Positions 53,801-63,100 of a DNA stretch of 64,000 nt are shown here, in pieces. The first letter of the stretch is position 1; every line of letters begins with the position of its first letter. The translations under genes and the position numbers were made by a program. Below the pieces are notes generated by a model, which did not search any database, had not been told where the DNA came from, and saw only the letters and a program-made list of their open reading frames with translations. Source of the DNA: Agarophyton chilense (taxonomy: Eukaryota > Rhodophyta > Florideophyceae > Gracilariales > Gracilariaceae); the NCBI GenBank assembly GCA_030374765.1, contig JARGXX010000022.1, positions 744,001 through 808,000 on the forward strand, written 5' to 3'.

Positions 53801-56433
53801 GCTGACGCACTAGAGCTTGGTACCACGCTCCCAGACATTGACGAACTTGAACTCGGTGCCACACTCATACTGGCTGTCACACTAGAGCTCGGTACCGAGC
53901 TCGTCGATGGCGTAGGACTCAGACTCGGTAGTACACTTCCTGTCGCCGACGCACTAGTACTCGGTATTGCACTTCCGGACGCTGACGCACTAGAGCTTGG
54001 TACCACGCTCCCAGACATTGACGCACTTGAACTCGGTGCCACACTCATACTGGCTGTCACACTAGAGCTCGGTACCGAGCTCATCGATGGCGTAGGACTC
54101 AGACTCGGTAGTACACTTCCTGTCGCCGACGCACTAGTACTCGATATTGCACTTCCGGACGCTGACGCACTAGAGCTTGGTACCACGCTCCCAGACAGTG
54201 ACGCACTTGAACTCGGTGCCACACTCATACTGGCTGTCACACTAAAGCTCGGTACCGAGCTCATCGATGGCGTCGGACTCAGACTCGGTAGTACACTTCC
54301 TGTCGCCGACGCACTAGTACTCGATATTGCACTTCCGGATGCTGACGCACTAGAGCTTGGTAACACGCTCCCAGACATCGACGCACTTGAACTCGGTGCC
54401 ACACTCATACTGGCTGTCACACTAGAGCTCGGTACCGAGCTCATCGATGGCGTCGGACTCAGACTCGGTAGTACACTTCCTGTCGCCGACGCACTAGTAC
54501 TCGATATTGCACTTCCGGATGCTGACGCACTAGAGCTTGGTACCACGCTCCCAGACATTGACGAACTTGAACTCGGTGCCACACTCATACTGGCTGTCAC
54601 ACTAGAGCTCGGTACCGAGCTCGTCGATGGCGTAGGACTCAGACTCGGTAGTACACTTCCTGTCGCCGACGCACTAGTACTCGGTATTGCACTTCCGGAC
54701 GCTGACGCACTAGAGCTTGGTACCACGCTCCCAGACATTGACGAACTTGAACTCGGTGCCACACTCATACTGGCTGTCACACTAGAGCTCGGTACCGAGC
54801 TCATCGATGGCGTAGGACTCAGACTCGGTTCAGTGCCTCCAATCGATGAGGCTGTTGTGCTAAGCATAATGCTTGAACTCGGTGGGCTTGTAAGGCTCGG
54901 AATGGCAGTCGCGACGGAAAGTAGAGCAGCACTTGGGAAGGCACTCGTACTTTGGGAACTGCTAGGGGCGGGTTCAGAACTAGGTGATTCTGACGGATTC
55001 GTGCTTTGCATCGAGCTTGCACTCGGAAACATGGTCAAACTTGGGAGAGGACTTGAAGAAATCACTGAAAAACTCAGAGTTGGTGCAACGCTTACGCTCG
55101 GCGCAGCACTCTGAATCGATGACACAGTCGTAAAACCCTGAGGACTTGTACTAAGGCTCAGCTCCGTGCCCGAAGCGATAAAACTCGGGTTCGGTGGAGA
55201 GGTCGAGCTTTGCACCGTACTTGTGCTTTCTATTGTCGTTGGACTTGGCAGAAACGCTGGCGTGGGTGATACGTTAGAGCTTAATGCCACAATAGGAGTC
55301 GCGGAAGCTTGTCCAGATGCACTTGACGAAAAAGCAAACGCATGAGAACTGACAGGGCTTGATGGTTCGAACACGCTTGCTGGTGAGTTCGCAGCTGCTT
55401 GGACGCCGACAGTAGAAACCCCCACACTAGATGTCGTGTGTGAAGCAGTAAATGTGTTGCCATTTGACGCAATACCGGAATTCGACAGTTCAGTGGCATT
55501 CCCAGGTGTAACGGGGACGAAAGTTGCGTTCTCTTGAGCAGGTTGGAAAACAGGAGACGGCGACGAAGGGAACGGTGCTCGTGCCTGAAACGCAGCAGAG
55601 GTCGATATTGTCGGTAACGGAATATATGTGGAAGCACGTAGGTGTGCGTTAGATATGGGCGGTGACAATGAGTTGAGAGCTGTAGTTGGGATACTTGGAC
55701 TGGCGTTCACGACGGGGGTGAAGTTGTTAATATTCGGAGATGAAGAAGCAATACCGAGCAGATTCGCTACAAAAACAGGCTCTACACCACTTGTCGTAGG
55801 AAGCGTGTTCGCCGTTGAACTCGGAGGTTGGGTTTGTGAAGAAGGTTGTGTGGGCTGTCCATTGAGTTGCCTATCAAGCGGGGAGTGGAAACGGGAGCGA
55901 ATTGAAAAGGGGTTTACATGGACGACTTGATGACATTTGTCAGTGCAGTACGGCTGGTTGACGGGCAAATCGGGGGGTTCTGCAATTGAATGGAAATACA
56001 GCGATGGTGGGCTCGGTGTTTGGTGTGCTGACGGAGGCGCATGGCTCTCGGGCTGCACATCGAAGATGAAACGCAGGCGACGCAGTGAGTTTGTAACGTG
56101 TATAAGGGGCGATATTGACAGGAGAGAGTGAAGAGAAGGGGTGATGAAGCGGTGAAGCGAAGAGTTGCGAGGAGAGGCGGGTGGGGCTACATCGGAGCGC
56201 GTGGATGGAGGAGGGATGAGGACGGAATTAGATTGGTTACTATTAGAGTTTGCAGGGAGGCCCAAAAAGGCGTAAAGAGTATCGATGAAAGAAAAGTTAG
56301 GGCATGGCGCAGAAGAGTTCTCTCGCGAACAAGGGAGGTACCTTGCGGAGGTGGGTGCGGCAGTTAAGCAGCTCGAAAAAGCTAAACAAGTGAAGAAGAG
56401 GGGCAGGAAGGAGGGGCGAGAAGCAAGACGCAT
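47821..56433 (-). CDS. Giant mucin-like membrane protein with C-terminal VWA domain
   Basis: 2,870 codons without an intron. The chosen start is the ATG at 56,433, because MRLASRPSFLPLFFTCLAFS is a good signal peptide; the frame extends 53 codons further. Residues ~30-2,340 are Ser/Thr/Pro/Ala-rich, as in heavily O-glycosylated stalks, with two tandem-repeat blocks (~535-1,050 and ~1,150-1,920). A membrane helix (VAIASLAAVLVVGAVVY) lies near 2,365. C-terminal to it, about 2,540-2,800, is a von Willebrand A-type fold (VDLLFVFDASGALSWRDYRRL, GSRVGFVEYA, RRIVLINAGEL, IRLVTMGIG). By topology the VWA part would be cytoplasmic, an unusual plan. The metal site reads DASGA instead of DxSxS. A cell-wall or surface sensor is a guess. 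Confidence 0.82.
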   Translation of the reverse strand: MRLASRPSFLPLFFTCLAFSSCLTAAPTSARYLPCSRENSSAPCPNFSFIDTLYAFLGLPANSNSNQSNSVLIPPPSTRSDVAPPASPRNSSLHRFITPSLHSLLSISPLIHVTNSLRRLRFIFDVQPESHAPPSAHQTPSPPSLYFHSIAEPPDLPVNQPYCTDKCHQVVHVNPFSIRSRFHSPLDRQLNGQPTQPSSQTQPPSSTANTLPTTSGVEPVFVANLLGIASSSPNINNFTPVVNASPSIPTTALNSLSPPISNAHLRASTYIPLPTISTSAAFQARAPFPSSPSPVFQPAQENATFVPVTPGNATELSNSGIASNGNTFTASHTTSSVGVSTVGVQAAANSPASVFEPSSPVSSHAFAFSSSASGQASATPIVALSSNVSPTPAFLPSPTTIESTSTVQSSTSPPNPSFIASGTELSLSTSPQGFTTVSSIQSAAPSVSVAPTLSFSVISSSPLPSLTMFPSASSMQSTNPSESPSSEPAPSSSQSTSAFPSAALLSVATAIPSLTSPPSSSIMLSTTASSIGGTEPSLSPTPSMSSVPSSSVTASMSVAPSSSSSMSGSVVPSSSASASGSAIPSTSASATGSVLPSLSPTPSTSSVPSSSVTASMSVAPSSSSSMSGSVVPSSSASASGSAISSTSASATGSVLPSLSPTPSMSSVPSSSVTASMSVAPSSSASMSGSVLPSSSASASGSAISSTSASATGSVLPSLSPTPSMSSVPSFSVTASMSVAPSSSASLSGSVVPSSSASASGSAISSTSASATGSVLPSLSPTPSMSSVPSSSVTASMSVAPSSSASMSGSVVPSSSASASGSAIPSTSASATGSVLPSLSPTPSTSSVPSSSVTASMSVAPSSSSSMSGSVVPSSSASASGSAISSTSASATGSVLPSLSPTPSMSSVPSSSVTASMSVAPSSSASLSGSVVPSSSASASGSAIPSTSASATGSVLPSLSPTPSMSSVPSSSVTASMSVAPSSSASMSGSVVPSSSASASGSAIPSTSASATGSVLPSLSPTPSTSSVPRSSVTASMSVAPSSSASMSESVVPSWNAFASGIMVPSSGVSVSKSVFPSPSSLVSSLQATSTSNLLPGPSALFIESFSLYPSATLGPSSSQSPLINSVPSPTGSPSIVLLPSFTHSPLLASMLHPDLVSSTSTSVVPDASGAVTSAASSGFVTTPSLLVVSPVVESSSGVEASEGPPADADTNGAATTAATSGSFASPSFLVVSPGVEPSAVVDGSVVPSSDVDTDVVGTTAAASGSVASPSFLVVSPGFETSAGAEASEGPTADVDTNGLGTTAAASGSFASPSLLAVSPVVESSSGVEASEGPPADVDTNGAATTAAASGSFASPSFLVVSPGVEPSAVVDGSVVPSSDVDTDAVGTTAAASGSVASPSFLVVSPGFDTSAGAEASEGPTADVDTNGLGTTAVASGSFASPSLLVVSPVVESSSGVDASEGPPADADTNGAATTAAASGSFASPSFLVVSPGVEPSAVVDGSVVPSSDVDTDAVGTTAAASGSVASPSFLVVSPGFETSAGAEASEGPTADVDTNGLGTTAAASGSFASPSLLAVSPVVESSSGVEASEGPPADVDTNGAATTAAASGSFASPSFLVVSPGVEPSAVVDGSVVPSSDVDTDAVGTTAAASGSVASPSFLVVSPGFDTSAGAEASEGPTADVDTNGLGTTAVASGSFASPSLLVVSPVVESSSGVDASEGPPADADTNGAATTASASGSFASPSFLVVSPGVEPSAVVDGSVVPSSDVDTDVVGTTAAASGSVASPSFLVVSPGFDTSAGAEASEGPTADVDTNGLGTTAAASGFFASPSLLVVSPVVESSSGVDASEGPPADADTNGAATTAAASGSFASPSFLVVSPGVEPSAVVDGSVVPSSDVDTYAVGTTAAASGSVASPSFLVVNPDVELISGVGASPRISPGSSNNGLLNSTFDSGSLVSSPDPLPSSSLELNASGIASSVVSLGSGNGGILSSADAFESSVVPSFSFSFTSSSFSPPPNSFGSTPVPSSLVTRPGGEPDASMEVAPIISQSVDVSSASSSAVLSDFDISPSTSVDSSFTPLFPSGGVSSGINETVSPSLSSGFGGGTPSTMADLLETIASPNDSQLSGSAVVSGATVEPSLSGGLNPEASANIDQTMITTDASQSLMSPSVIWSGAAVIGGDSGILVPSIQTTSPSSSTSSPSFGDGTMGSTMSPSLALYASLSVFPSPTAEAGHFAGSSPSLAASQSDATTSSGGTRPFALPIASPTAVVQSPGVVSSSSPLQSEESPASTFASLQPWVPSTTSFSETAPLVLSIDNSGTDSGSSPSPLPAVGIGENGNIAPDSDSSRGGGSFPGGIGGMSGVAIASLAAVLVVGAVVYRSCAIFPDLGKALALSTSESSNHDGNIMSSMISFESSRDGEDSPWRQVWRSASELSSAAVEMGQEAAAAVGGQFAGVLKPGAARVRPPQVITRLAIPGMCMALSHLSPDSVGSDVTSSTSAHSSDPPSFPSLEASSSQEQSNSEVGMEHVQQPGRGTAIIEKPMVDLLFVFDASGALSWRDYRRLKEILSTPGGVIDSVQKQVHEGSRVGFVEYAYDSMVVSELDRDFDAVRRRILSSFQGDANNWDTNDMYIYEVGDEVWGNALRKVDSLVKDPRGISDGQARNGGDIEEPPTVQATEVPPAMNGMCREAHLALKWSRYEMIPPAANKHIQSQLLNARRLRRIVLINAGELTEGGTGEQGLRSALKEKLEMDKLGIRLVTMGIGENKDEELYKLGTSKSSLNASAVADVVTLVPKLVEIIVRSDHRLDGQALRSTPVIRKRMKKSREKAKEKRKQVYNALRLKNIDSNNGIRKGIARRASELPPWFTESDKL
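50680..52980 (-). repeat. 387-bp higher-order tandem repeat in the giant gene
   Basis: About six copies with a 387-bp period; the landmark ATCAACATCTGATGAGG recurs at about 50,747, 51,134, 51,521, 51,908, 52,295 and 52,682. Each unit encodes 129 residues made of three related 43-residue subunits, each opening with SxASPSxLxVSP. Variants alternate: the copies near 51,250 and 52,020 share changes, and so do those near 51,640 and 52,410. This means a 774-bp double unit was duplicated. All periods are multiples of three, so the frame is kept. Confidence 0.93.
53281..54830 (-). repeat. 180-bp tandem repeat in the giant gene
   Basis: Eight full copies and one partial copy with an exact 180-bp period (53,281; 53,461; 53,641; ...; 54,721). 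Each encodes a 60-residue Ser-rich unit containing SGSVVPSSSASASGSA and SLSPTPSMSSVPSSSVTASM. Copies differ at only a few positions (for example Gly/Asp variants in CTCGGTATT or CTCGATATT), pointing to recent amplification or gene conversion. Confidence 0.95.
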
Positions 56434-57426
56434 GGCGGAAACGGAGCGGAACGGGTGAGATGCAATGCCGCAGCAAGCTTCAAATGCCACAGGACTGGCA
56501 CGGCGGCGGCACGCGGTGGCATTAAGGTTGATGAAGACGGTGGGATGGGTAAGACGTTCACCGTTGGAAAGCAATAATTGAGACGGTATCATGCGTATCT
56601 ATCTGCAGGTGGTGGCGCTATGAGGGCCTACCAAGCGCGACGATCTATGGCTCAAAACGTCGAAATTACAGTATACAAGGGAGCCCACTCCCCAACTGAA
56701 AGGGGCTGCGTCCGTGTCATTGACTGGATGGTGCGCTGCTTGCATGACGCGTGTGACGCGGGGCGAGTAACCGACGGGTAGCCGCGTGGTAGGCAACGGC
56801 TGCATCGTCGCGCGCAGGCTGGATGATGCGAATGCCAACAGGCGATGACGTGAGGCATCGGACACGCAGTCTGAATTGTGAGGCTGCTCCTAACCGACCG
56901 CATGCACACAAGAGAAAGTCACCAACATAAAGTGACCGTAACCTTACTGCGCGAGCTTCAAGCCGTCGTGTGCAACGCGACGTGCGTCAGCGTTCGACTA
57001 ACCTAAGTTACAAACGTTAGCTAACTCTTAAACAATCCTGGACCGGGGCGCGCCACATCATGAACACGCACACCTCTCTCTCGCGCGCGCTGCGCACGGC
57101 GCCCCAAAATAACTCGCTCACGAAGCTACACGTACAGCTTCCATGCGTCGCGTCAAGCCCGCGCAACAATGCGCTGCCACGGCTGATGCACGGCCTCCTC
57201 GTAGCCCGGCTACTCACCGTAGCTTGACGTGGGTAGCAGCCACATTTCGCGGCTACCATGAGTTCCGCCGCAACCACTCGTTGCGCGGCTACCCACTACG
57301 CGTGTTCCCCCTCCCCTCCTCCCCTCCCTCTGTCGGGTTCATCACGCAACTCTGTCCATCCCTCACCATCTCATCTCCCTCGCCCTCTTCATCGCCGTTC
57401 GCGCAGGTGCGCCTGTCGTCGTCCCC
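56434..57426. promoter_or_regulatory. Divergent intergenic region
   Basis: About 990 bp between the giant gene (-) and the acidic-protein gene (+). It includes a CG-rich stretch (CGCGCGCGCTGCGC at about 57,083) and several copies of GCGGCTAC and its complement at 57,195-57,295 that could pair into hairpins. Small frames on both strands have no recognisable product. No TATA box was placed. Confidence 0.45.
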
Positions 57427-58026
57427 ATGTTTTCGCCCGCCTTCGTCCAGGGCACAGTCCTTGCGCTCTTTCCCATGCTCCACTCACCCTTTCATCCAAC
57501 CCACTCCTCCCGCATCGCTTCTCGCTCCGCAAAATACACCCGCCCTCGCAGAATACAAATGCAAATCCCGCCGCCGGATTTCGAGGAGCCACCCCTCACC
57601 GCCCTCCAGAAAGGACCCCCCGGCTACAGATGGAATCCAGATTTCCCGGGCACGTTGAAACCGGGCCTGGAACCAGACAACTACCCTCTGGAGGAGGTGA
57701 TGAACTCCGGTGTCTACGAGCGCATGGAATACACTGAGCTGGACATTGACGAGAGAGATACGCGCATTTTCGAACCGGACGAAGACTTTCTCGAATGGCT
57801 TGCCAAAAAGGGCCGCTTAATCCCGCGCGGCGCGTCTGATGAGGAGTTTGAAACGGAGGCACAGCGTCAAATAAGCGGTATCACCGAGGAGGACCTAGAC
57901 TTTGGCGATGATGACAATAGAATGATTGCGTATTACTCGCGTCAGGGAGAGGGGACTGCGCAAGGTGCAGGCCAAGACTTCGGAGGCTTTTCAGAACCCG
58001 CTGTGGACGCCGGCTTTGGCGCGTAG
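57427..58026 (+). CDS. Unrecognised acidic protein, conserved-looking
   Basis: 199 codons if the ATG at 57,427 is used, 155 if the ATG at 57,559 (MQIPPPDFEEPP) is used. The first 44 residues are basic, Ser/Pro-rich and without acidic residues, so they could be an organelle leader; the start remains open. The rest is well ordered and acidic: GPPGYRWNPDFPGTLKPG, NYPLEEVM, YTELDIDERDTRIFEPDEDF, LEWLAKKGRLIPRG, then ITEEDLDFGDDDN and a Gly-rich tail. I do not recognise the family. It converges with the plastid-protein gene 144 bp away. The compact, codon-consistent body supports a real gene. Confidence 0.7.
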   Translation: MFSPAFVQGTVLALFPMLHSPFHPTHSSRIASRSAKYTRPRRIQMQIPPPDFEEPPLTALQKGPPGYRWNPDFPGTLKPGLEPDNYPLEEVMNSGVYERMEYTELDIDERDTRIFEPDEDFLEWLAKKGRLIPRGASDEEFETEAQRQISGITEEDLDFGDDDNRMIAYYSRQGEGTAQGAGQDFGGFSEPAVDAGFGA

Positions 58027-58170
58027 TACATTTCATTGTCACGAGCAAAGGGCCTTGTTTTTCTCTTTTACTCCAAGCTCAACTAGTAGTCACAACCGTT
58101 AGCAAAAAAGAAGAAAACAGCAACAGGCAAGGGGAGAGGCTCTTCGAACTGAATACAGGCATGTGAAAAA
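58027..58170. other. Short convergent spacer
   Basis: 144 bp between two stops. It must hold both 3' UTRs, which may overlap as antisense transcripts. Confidence 0.5.
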
Positions 58171-58581
58171 CTATTTTGACTTAGAGAACTTGGCCTTGAT
58201 TCGAGCATCTTCTTCAGCCTCTTTCTCGACCATAGCTTCATACTCTTGTTCCTCCTCCTTGAATAATTCGCGTTCCTCAATTTTGTAAGCCGGCTCAGCT
58301 TGCTTCTTGCGAATACGGGTAATGTTCTTCTCGGCCGGGTCGGGACCAACATCTGTAACTTCGTCCTCGTAGTTGAGATCCTTGATATCTTCCTTGAGCT
58401 CCTTGATATCAATCTGTCCGGCTATGGCAGCAGCGGCAATTCCCACCACAGAAAACGCCGCCCCCCGCAACACCGAGCGTCGCGAAAGCGGCGCGTGCAC
58501 CATTGTTGGCGTCGCGCATGATGCCGCCGCTCCATTGCAGTGATGCGATAGGCGCACAGTCAACGACGGTACGAAAGCCAT
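58171..58581 (-). CDS. Small plastid protein with thylakoid-lumen (Tat-like) signal
   Basis: 136 codons. The start MAFVPSLTV carries the early Phe typical of red-algal and glaucophyte plastid leaders. After a basic, Ser/Ala-rich stretch comes SRRSVLRGAAFSVVGIAAAA, a twin-arginine followed by a hydrophobic core, as in proteins sent by the Tat route into the thylakoid lumen or anchored there. The remaining ~80 residues are highly charged and probably helical (DIKELKEDIKDLNYEDE, KEEEQEYEAMVEKEAEED). I do not recognise the mature part; an extrinsic or assembly factor of a photosynthetic complex is one possibility. Single exon. Confidence 0.82.
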   Translation of the reverse strand: MAFVPSLTVRLSHHCNGAAASCATPTMVHAPLSRRSVLRGAAFSVVGIAAAAIAGQIDIKELKEDIKDLNYEDEVTDVGPDPAEKNITRIRKKQAEPAYKIEERELFKEEEQEYEAMVEKEAEEDARIKAKFSKSK

Positions 58582-60194
58582 GCTTGGTACTCGGTAGTCA
58601 GATAGCTGAACACGATTGAATGCGGACGAGACAAACGACGAGCGTGGCGATAACGGGCGTTCGGGTCGGCGCGCTGGCGGGGAATGGGCGTGCGGTTGCT
58701 TCGCGCAGGCGGATTGGGAAAAGCAAAACGCTTCGATGCGATTTCGGGGGGGTTTTGGTGCCTGGCAGATATCCGAGAGCGAGATGTGGCAGCGCCCTGA
58801 GCACCGATTGAGTTGACGTCTGGTGGTGCTGCGAATAAATTGAAATATCTCGCATGAATCTCGAGCGCCTCCCTCATAATGTCAGCTCAATTGAGGTCCA
58901 GCCAACTTGTCGGGTGCAACCGCTCGCATGAGCTCCGGGCTCCATTGCCGCGCCGTCATGGATCATGATGATCGTCTCCCTGAAGAGAGGGCTAAAGATC
59001 CTTTTGCGCAAACGTCAATAAGTTGCGCAGTATGTATCCTTCGCACCGCTCAGAATGATTTCTTCGAGAGTTTAGGAATCAGCACAACGTTGAGCGTGGG
59101 GGAAGCGGTTTTCAACTCCAAAAAAAGTTGATACCAACCGCCATTCAGTATGCAATTCTCCTTCGTTTTCACTTCATGGCAATCAGTTACGTCCAGAGCA
59201 CAGGGAGTTCTATCTTTTCTCTTTCTGAAACACGGGCATATCCGCCAATGTGGACAAACACGTGGGAACCCCACTCCATCCTGCGGTGGGTTATGTCAAA
59301 CAGCCCTATCAACCGTTATTGCCATCATCTCGAAAGCCTCGCTGCCGAATGCAGATTAAAGAACGTGTTGCGCTTTCTTGGCGACTCTGAACGGTATCTA
59401 CATTGTTTCCGAGGGAATTGCATTCGACCTTTTGAGAATGCATCGCTCGCATGAGTATTTTGCTGCGGATAATCACCACCTTTTTAGCCACCGTTCACGC
59501 ACCTGCATATCTTCGTTCCTCATAATGTGCACGGAGAGCCAGAGGAACAACAGGGGGTCGTTCATCAGTGTTCGGTCCATGGCTTGCTACTTCCATGGAG
59601 GATATCGGGGCCTTTTAGCTGGGATTTATGTACTCCTCGGGGCCATGTTGGAGATCGGTAGGCTGAGCAATTGCCCATCCGATTTGGACGACTTTCAACG
59701 TCCGAGTAGGGCCATTGTGTACCGATCACCCGCACGTACCGTTCGTACCCTTCGCTATCGTTAATGCGAAAAAGTGACGACGGAATGAAACACTTTTGAG
59801 TCATGGTCCGATCTTCCGTTGATGCGAGAGATACTTGGAATTTTTCAAACAATGCTTACAGTAAGCAATCATCTACAAGGGGCATGTTCTTCCCATACCT
59901 TCGTTAATACAGGAACCTGGTCTTCTTCCGATCAACCGTCGATCAACCGTCGGTCAACCGTCCATCGACTTCTGTCAAGCACTGGCCTCAGAAGGAAAAC
60001 AAAACCAGCTTCCCCTCTACGCCCGCTTTGAAACTGGCCAACATTCACAACATAAAGTACGATGGTGACCTGAATGCTGTTTTCTGTTCCATCCTCCAGT
60101 AGAACACTCACTACGACAGTGCAGAGATGTAATATAAAATACATGGTACCAAGGGTACCACGTTAACCACTTCACAGACTTTGCGGGATCGAGC
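58582..60194. other. Long intergenic stretch, no gene seen
   Basis: About 1.6 kb. Frames of 60-130 codons on both strands lack motifs and look incidental. The right end holds a short tandem repeat (59,936-59,968). The left end includes the promoter of the plastid-protein gene. Confidence 0.5.
59936..59968. repeat. 11-bp tandem repeat (GATCAACCGTC-type, 3 copies)
   Basis: GATCAACCGTC is repeated three times with one substitution in the third copy. Short simple repeat of no known role. Confidence 0.75.
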
Positions 60195-63100
60195 TTATGA
60201 TGACAGTGACGAAGGAGATGGTTGTGGCGTAGGCTGGGACACAAGTGACACAGTCGTTAAACTACTCTTCACATCGATATTAATTGTGCCGATGCGCGTG
60301 GACGCACAGTCAGTCTGCACACCAGGAGAAATCACTGAAGATAGCCCAGATCCAGTTACTTCGCTCAATGTATCATTATCTCTCAAAAACACTCTCAAGG
60401 TGGCCGGCCCTTGTGCATTTCGGTACCATCCAGCATTTGCCGAAATGTTCGTCGAAGTGCTCCAAAGTCCTTGGCCTCGAGCTTCATTCACTCTCACAAC
60501 AATAGTTTCGCTGCCCCCCGTTCCCGTGTCGTCTCCACTGAAGGTCATGAAGTCCCCACTCGGGGAACAACTGAAGCCCACTTTCCCTTCTAAGAACTGA
60601 GTACCGGTATCCAAATCAAACTGATCCGAACCCCAACTGTATCTCACCACCAGTTCATACGCTTCGAATTGTGCGTTGGGGATTGAGATGGATGTTACAT
60701 TTGTATCTGTAACCTCTCCGATACCTGACTGAGTTGAATACGATCGCACAGCTGTCGTCGCAGTCACTGCTAAAGACGACGTTGTCGCTGGACTTCCGGA
60801 AATCACGGGCACTGCTCTGAATCCGAAAACTTCGCCCGCTGTGGACGATTCTATAGCTAGCAGGTTGCTGTAAACTCCATCCCCGCTCACGGCATCCGAA
60901 AACCCTGGCTCCCCGTTATCCTCCAAGGATATAATAGGTGACGCCCCGGGGATGCCCGTGACGGGATCCACCCGAAACAGCACGAAATTCTCCAAACCGT
61001 CTGGAATAGAAGTAGAAACTCTCGACGTGTTAAATGTGATGAATACGTTCACTGCAGTATTGACAGCCACCACAGCTGGTTCAAACTTTAGAGCAGCAAC
61101 TCTACTCGCTCTTGCATCTGCCTCTGCTTGGGCTTGTAGTGAACTGGCGGCGTCATCAACGTCACCGACCAGACCGTCCACTAAGCATGCAGGATCTTGG
61201 CCACACAAGGCAACAAGCTCGGGAGAAGCGCTGTCAAAGTCGATTGGCGAGCCAAAAGGCATATCGCAAAGATCGAAACTTGTATGGTTCAATCCTTCTT
61301 CGTACACGAAGAGTGATTCTGATGCATTTCGAATACACCAGTTCTGCGTACAGTAGTTGTACGCTGGTGCGAATATGCGATCAGCTGTTGAATTGGGAAG
61401 AGTTAAAATCTCACCCGAGCGCGTCATCCAATCATCCCTGAAGTTGTTGTTTGGAGACCCCAGAATTCCAGTAACACCACCGTTATTCACGATATATCTC
61501 GGCAGGAACGTCTCCAAGCCTTCGAAATAGCAGCCAAAGAAAGAGGAACGCCTCGGTTGGAACGATAAGCGGACTCCAGATTGTAGTGCGATAATAGCCC
61601 TGGTTCCCGATATGGACACATCCGCCCCACTGCTTCCCACATTATCTGTGACATTTCTGCTAATACCGTCAACGAACAGAGAAACAGGACAGCCGGAAAT
61701 GGAAGAAAATAAAGATCCATTGATTTTGGCAATGGACATCTGCACCGTGGGGAAACCATCCTGTCGCATCACGAGTCCAGTCGTAACGCTTCCCCGGAAG
61801 TTAGGACCACTGTATCTAGCCTGAATCTCCAACCCGAGAGATTGAGATTGTACAATGATAAATTCTCCACTTGCTTGGCAGTCGTAGGACAAGCCATCAA
61901 ATGTGCGGATGTGAGGATCGGTGTACATGGTAGATGTAGATCCGTCATCTGGGGTTGGAGAAGCAGTGGGAGAAGCAGTAGGAGAAGCAGTTGCTGACGG
62001 GGATGGGCTAGCAGAACACTGCTTCTCGCCACTGTCAATAGCAACGCACTCTTGCGTCCCACTGTCGCAACAATCCTCATCGTTGCAAAGCAGAGTGTCT
62101 TCCCCAAACTCCGGAACGTAACATGCCTGCACGAGCGTTGATCGCAAAGAGGGGTTCCCAGGCAGTGTTAGCGTAATCACCTTTACTCTAATAGGAATCC
62201 TGAAAGACCTCCCAAAGAGGTTGATCGGTGGGCTCTGAAGGCCGAGTTGGCCAAAGATTCCAATGTTTCCAAGTACAGCATCTCCCTTGACCTCCACCTT
62301 ATGGCATGTTTCGCACTGGCCAAAGGTAGCAGCAGCTCCTGAAACCGGAGGGAAAGCATTGGTGAGCGCAGTCTTGGCCTCTATCTCCACACCAGCTTCT
62401 CCCGAGAGTCGTAAATTAAGTATGGCCGCATACAACGCAATTTGCGGGCGTATTCCTGCAAAAGCAGTAACACTTATGAACACAGAGGAATCACTGAATA
62501 TATTCTCCCCAGGTGGTCTGAGAGTAAAGCTTGTGGATGCGGGTTCATTGACTTCTTCCCGCACGCCAACATTTAAGTTTGTGAAAGGCCCCTTTGCAAA
62601 ATATGTCAGTTGTTTCTTCCCCAAGTTGTACGTGCCCGTAGCCTTGGTATCGAGTTCAACTCCAATTTCTCCGCGAACAGAAAGCACAAGAGGCACTTCA
62701 AAGAACACACCGAGTTTAAAGTTCGGTAAGGTCCAATTGCCCAATCTGTCTTCAAGCCGGTCAAACAAGGCAAACTCTGGAATTCCGTAGATGGGAACGC
62801 TGACAAACGTGAAAGTCTTCAATGGAAAAGCAGCTGTTCCAGCTGCAAGTTTAGCACTGAGCTCAGCTTCAATGCTGACATCCGTGACGACGCTAAACTC
62901 CAGATTGAGGCCACTCAAACCCCAGTCAGCTTCGAGAACATCGAAGTTTCCATTGTCGCGCGCTGAAACTTTTGCTTCCACTTGAAGGGGGCCGAGTGAA
63001 AAGACATTTGCTTGGGCTGTAACAGAAAATGGCCTGGAAACCGGAGCCAGAGCAGTGGAGTTAGAGGCGGAGGCTAACCGTGACACCCGAAGGTTTGCGT

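Noticed and set aside
53281..54830. Regular repeats as a CRISPR array or satellite
   Set aside because: Units are directly adjacent without spacers, keep a protein frame and lie inside a long gene in a eukaryotic genome.
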